In this document: positions 34,154-39,410 of the stretch, piece by piece
Layout: each line of letters opens with the position of its first letter
How positions within the stretch are numbered: the first letter of the stretch is position 1
Origin: a bacterium
Lineage (GTDB): Bacteria; Myxococcota_A; UBA9160; UBA6930
Length of the DNA stretch: 39,410 nucleotides
Reading direction: 5' to 3'
NCBI GenBank assembly: GCA_024226235.1
Contig: JAAELW010000209.1
Location: 1-39,410, forward strand
Program-made: the position numbers and the translations under genes
The notes under the pieces: generated by a model
Database searches by the model: none
Seen by the model: the letters and a program-made list of their open reading frames with translations, nothing else
Told to the model about the DNA's origin: nothing

Positions 34154-36795
34154 GTGGTTTGGTCTGCGCGGGATGTGCGTGAGACGTTTCTTTCGTTCTT
34201 TGAGGAGCGGGGGCATACCCGCGTTCCGAGTTCGCCGCTCGTGCCGGAGAACGATGCCACGCTGTTGTTCGTGAACTCGGGGATGGTTCCCTTCAAGAGG
34301 GCGCTGACCGGGGAGGAACGGCGGGCCTATTCGCGAGCGGTGTCCACCCAGAAGTGCATGCGCGTTTCCGGCAAACATAACGATCTAGAGGAAGTGGGAC
34401 GCAGCAGGCGGCACCACACTTTCTTCGAGATGCTCGGCAATTTCTCGTTCGGAGACTATTTCAAGCAAGAGGCCATCCGATTGGCCTGGGAGCTCATCAC
34501 CGAGCACTACCGGATGGATCCGGCAGATCTGGTGGTTTCCGTGTTTCGCGAGGACGACGAGGCCGCAGACATCTGGGAGCGGGAGATCGGGCTCCCGCCC
34601 GGGAAGATCTACAGGCTGGACGAGGATGAGAATTTCTGGGCGATGGGGGACACGGGACCGTGCGGCCCGTGCTCGGAGATCCACCTGGATCGCGGGCCGA
34701 TCCCCGGCGTGGAAAATGACGATCCGTCCAGCGAATCGGGTCGCTTTCTCGAGTTCTGGAACCTGGTGTTCATGCAGTTCAACCGGGATGCGGCGGGGAA
34801 CATGGAGCCTCTTCCCAAGCCCTCGGTGGATACCGGCGCGGGCCTCGAGCGGGTGGTCACCGTGTTGAACGGGAAACTGAGCACCTACGAGACGGACCTC
34901 TTCGTGCCGGTTCTAGCGAGAGCCCAGGAGCTGGCCGGTGTTTCCCTCGGCAGCGATTCCGAGCACGACGTGTCGTTGAAGGTCGTCGCAGATCACGCGC
35001 GTGCGGTCGCTTTTCTGGTTGCAGATGGAGTGCTGCCCGCGAACGAAGGGCGCGGATACGTGCTGCGGCGGATCCTGCGGCGGGCTTCGCGGCATGGTGT
35101 GTTGCTCGGCATCGACGGGCCCTTTCTCCACGCGGTAGCCGAGACCGTGATCGACGAAATGGGCGACGTCTTCCCCGAGCTCGAGGCACGCCGGGCCTAT
35201 GTGATCGATCGGGTGCAGAGGGAGGAGGAGCGTTTCCTACAGACCCTTCGCAAGGGGTTGTCGCTGCTGGAGAACGAGATCGACGAGGCCAAGGCGGCAG
35301 GCTCCGACGTATTGCCGGGGCCCGTGGTGTTCCGCCTGTATGACACCTTCGGGTTTCCGGTCGACCTCACGGATGACATCCTGCGCGGCCGAGGATTGCA
35401 CGCCGACCAACAGGGTTTCCGCACCGAAATGGAGGCGCAGCGCTCGCGTTCCCGCCAGGCGTGGAAGGGCAGTGGGGACGGCGGGGTCGATGAGATCCAT
35501 AGTCGCATGGCCGCCGATCTCGCCACGTCTTTCGTCGGCTACCAGACACTCGAGCACTCCTCCCCGGTGAAGGCGATCCTGCGCGGTGGAGAGCCGGTGG
35601 AGGAGGCTGCCCTGGGCGACCAGATCGAGCTCATCGTCACCGAGACGCCATTCTATGCGGAGAGCGGTGGGCAGGTGGGTGACATTGGTCTCGCCACGAC
35701 GCCGGCTGGACAGATGAGTATCGACGACGTGCAACGGCCCTCCGGCGAGCTGGTCGTGCACTGCGGCAAGGTCACGTCCGGCGTGATCCGTGTCGGCGAC
35801 TCTGCGGTGCTCGAGGTCGATTCCGAGGGCAGGGCGGCGACCGTGCGCAACCACTCGGGGACGCATCTGCTTCACGCGGCATTGCGGGAAGTCATTGGCC
35901 CCCAGGCGATCCAGCGGGGCTCGCTGGTTTCGCCGGATCGTCTGCGATTCGATTTCACTCACGACGCGCCGCTCAGCCAGGACGAGATCGAATGCATCGA
36001 GAATCGCGTCAATGTCTGGATCGAAGCCAATACGGCAGGTGCAGTGCGTACGATGGATTACGGCGCCGCTGTAGAGGCCGGTGCAATGGCGCTATTCGGC
36101 GAAAAGTACGCCGAAGACGTGAGAGTCGTCTCGTTCGGGAATGTATCGACAGAGCTTTGCGCCGGGACCCATGCTGCGGCGACTGGCGACATCGGGTTGC
36201 TGAAGATCACCTCCGAGTCGGGGGTGGCCGCCGGCGTGCGCCGCATCGAGGCCTTGACGGGCCTCGCTGCTCTCGCGCACTTCCGCGAGCAGCAGTGCAC
36301 CCTGCGAGAGCTGGGAGAACTGTTGAAGGTACCCGCGGATCAGACCCCCGACCGGGTCCGAAAGCTCCTCGAAGAGCGCAAGGTCGCAGAGAAGGAAATT
36401 GCCGATCTGAAGCGCGCCCAGCTGCAAGGCGGGGGTGGTCGGGAGCAGGCCGAAGGCTGGGAGCAGCAGGGGGAGCTCTGGTGCTATTCGCAGAGGCTTG
36501 CAGGCGCGAATGGCAAGGAACTCCGCGGCATGGTCGACGATCTGCGCAACCAGAAATCGCCGGCCGTCGTATGCCTCGTGTCCGACGCGGGTGAAGGCAA
36601 GGTCGCCGTGGCGATCGGCGTGACTCCCGACCTGCGCGAGAGCCTTCCGGCCGGCGAGCTGATGAAGGACGTCGCCAAGGTCGTCGGCGGCAAGGGCGGG
36701 GGGCGTCCGGACTTCGCCCAGGGCGGTGGCAGCGACGTTTCGCGCATCGACGACGCGCTCGCCGCGTTTGGAACGGCGGTGGCCAAGAGGCTCAC

Positions 36796-36799
<4 letters not shown>
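34154..36799 (+). CDS. alaS: Alanyl-tRNA synthetase
   Basis: A full-length 881-residue class II synthetase. The aminoacylation core is at the start: motif 1 region FVNSGMVPFK, STQKCMRVSGKHNDLEEVG, then motif 2 HTFFEMLGNFSFGDYFK. WAMGDTGPCGPCSEIH and the motif 3 region DTGAGLERV follow. The editing domain zinc-site His pair appears in RNHSGTHLLHAAL, with the Cys in ELCAGTHAAATGDIG. The C-terminal domain ends GGKGGGRPDFAQGGG. The start is GTG 34154 after GGGAGG; homology begins with WSARDVRETFLSFFEERGH. It overlaps ispG by four bases (TTGA). Confidence 0.97.
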
Positions 36800-38781
<1,982 letters not shown>

Positions 38782-39300
38782 GGCCAAAGTCGCAGCGACG
38801 GCTCTGGTTCACCGGAGTAACGCGAAGTCGCCGCCCATTGCAATCGTTTCATTTCGCTCCGTCGATTGGGGCTTGCTCTTTGCCCGCTGCCGGGTGTAGG
38901 TTCAAAGTGAAGTCCGATGGAGCGGCACGGGAGAGCGAGGTCTTGCACCCGCCGGCGGAACACAGTGTCCGCTCCGAGGGCTTCACGCTGGCGGATCGCA
39001 AGCAATACGGCGGTTACGGCGAAGGAAGCCGCAAACGTCGGCAAGAGCAGGGAAACCTCCTGGACCCGGGAGCTTCCAACAAAAACGCGGAGACCGACGG
39101 CCCCCCTCTGACGTTCGCACAAGCTATGTGGGCGTGACGCGGGTTCCGAGGGACGCAGACAATCGGGATCGAATAGCCAGCCCAGTCCAGAGATGGGCAC
39201 CGGTTGAAACCGAGACCTGCGGCGCTTCGCGCACCGGCGACGCCGGATCGCCCCGACGGAGGCCCAGGAGGGCCCTGCTACCTCACCCGCCGCGACGCAA
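38782..39300. other. Gene-free, hairpin-rich stretch after ispG
   Basis: I find no credible gene here; open frames on both strands look random. Between about 39196 and 39290 several compact stems follow each other: CGGT/ACCG around 39206, GCG-CTT-CGC near 39222, CCGGCG-A-CGCCGG near 39236, and GGCCC-AGGA-GGGCC near 39261. This density suggests a structured RNA or part of a mobile element such as a group II intron domain, but I cannot identify it. Confidence 0.45.
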
Positions 39301-39410
39301 GCGTTAAGAAACGTAAGAAACGGGGCCGGAGGTAAGAATTCACTTGTTGGAAGGGCGCTCTGCCCCCTTCTAACACGTGAATTATTAAATCCGGCCCCGT
39401 TTCTTAACGC
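39301..39410. repeat. 110-bp near-perfect palindrome at the window end
   Basis: The two arms share 21 identical bases at their outer ends (starting GCGTTAAGAAACGGGGCCGG once a 9-base duplication in the left arm is set aside), then pair with only scattered mismatches up to GGAAGGGC/GCCCCCTTC at the loop. The left arm carries a tandem duplication of TAAGAAACG (39305-39313 and 39314-39322). The pattern resembles palindromes linked to IS200-like or REP-associated tyrosine transposases, but no transposase is visible. It ends on the last base of the window. Confidence 0.85.

Overview
The window is high-GC DNA from what looks like an uncultured Gram-negative bacterium of the old Deltaproteobacteria group (Myxococcota, Desulfobacterota or Binatota-like). 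This is inference. The evidence is a rod-shape and envelope set (mreB, mltG, pilT), a long-form ispG, lipid-handling genes (SCP2, desaturase, EthD), and the order pgpA-cinA-thpR-recA, sensor kinase, pilT, alaS. From memory, the recA/pilT/alaS neighbourhood recurs in that group. Codon use looks uniform, and gene starts often overlap the previous stop (ATGA, GTGA or TTGA).

Layout. 1-1857 (minus): two tandem exported beta-repeat proteins (DUF4097 type), the first cut by the window edge. 2030-4026 (plus): a HAD phosphatase overlapping a GPH-type sugar symporter. 4053-5074 (minus): a four-helix membrane protein coupled to a DNA-deoxyinosine glycosylase. 5075-5924: a gene-poor stretch with a 33-bp direct repeat, a strong promoter-like site and a long leader. 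5925-12717 (plus): a complete Pup-proteasome locus, arc/mpa-dop-pup-prcB-prcA-pafA. It is followed by a small coiled-coil membrane protein and mreB. 14391-17232: a looser stretch with one copy of a dispersed inverted-repeat element, a GNAT acetyltransferase, an EthD-like protein and a methyltransferase. 17294-20933: two divergent flavin-dependent halogenase-like genes and elbB. 20920-26600 (minus): a tight six-gene run of HEAT-repeat protein, ruvX, mltG, SCP2-like protein, fatty-acid desaturase and methyltransferase. 26729-30350 (plus): pgpA-cinA-thpR-recA. 30467-38781 (plus): hybrid sensor kinase, pilT, the second repeat copy, alaS and long-form ispG. 38782-39410: no gene recognised; a hairpin-rich stretch ends in a 110-bp near-perfect palindrome that closes exactly at the window end.

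How it works together. The proteasome locus holds every core part of prokaryotic ubiquitin-like tagging: the tag (Pup, already ending in Glu), the ligase (PafA), the depupylase (Dop), the unfoldase ring (Arc/Mpa, with the docking tail GQYL) and the 20S alpha and beta subunits. The halogenase pair, desaturase, methyltransferase and SCP2-like protein lie close together and could modify an envelope lipid or a small secondary metabolite. No product can be assigned.

The points most worth a second look are the long Glu-ended Pup and its neighbouring membrane protein, the two-copy repeat with about 32-bp terminal inverted repeats, the divergent halogenase pair beside the lipid genes, and the structured right end.
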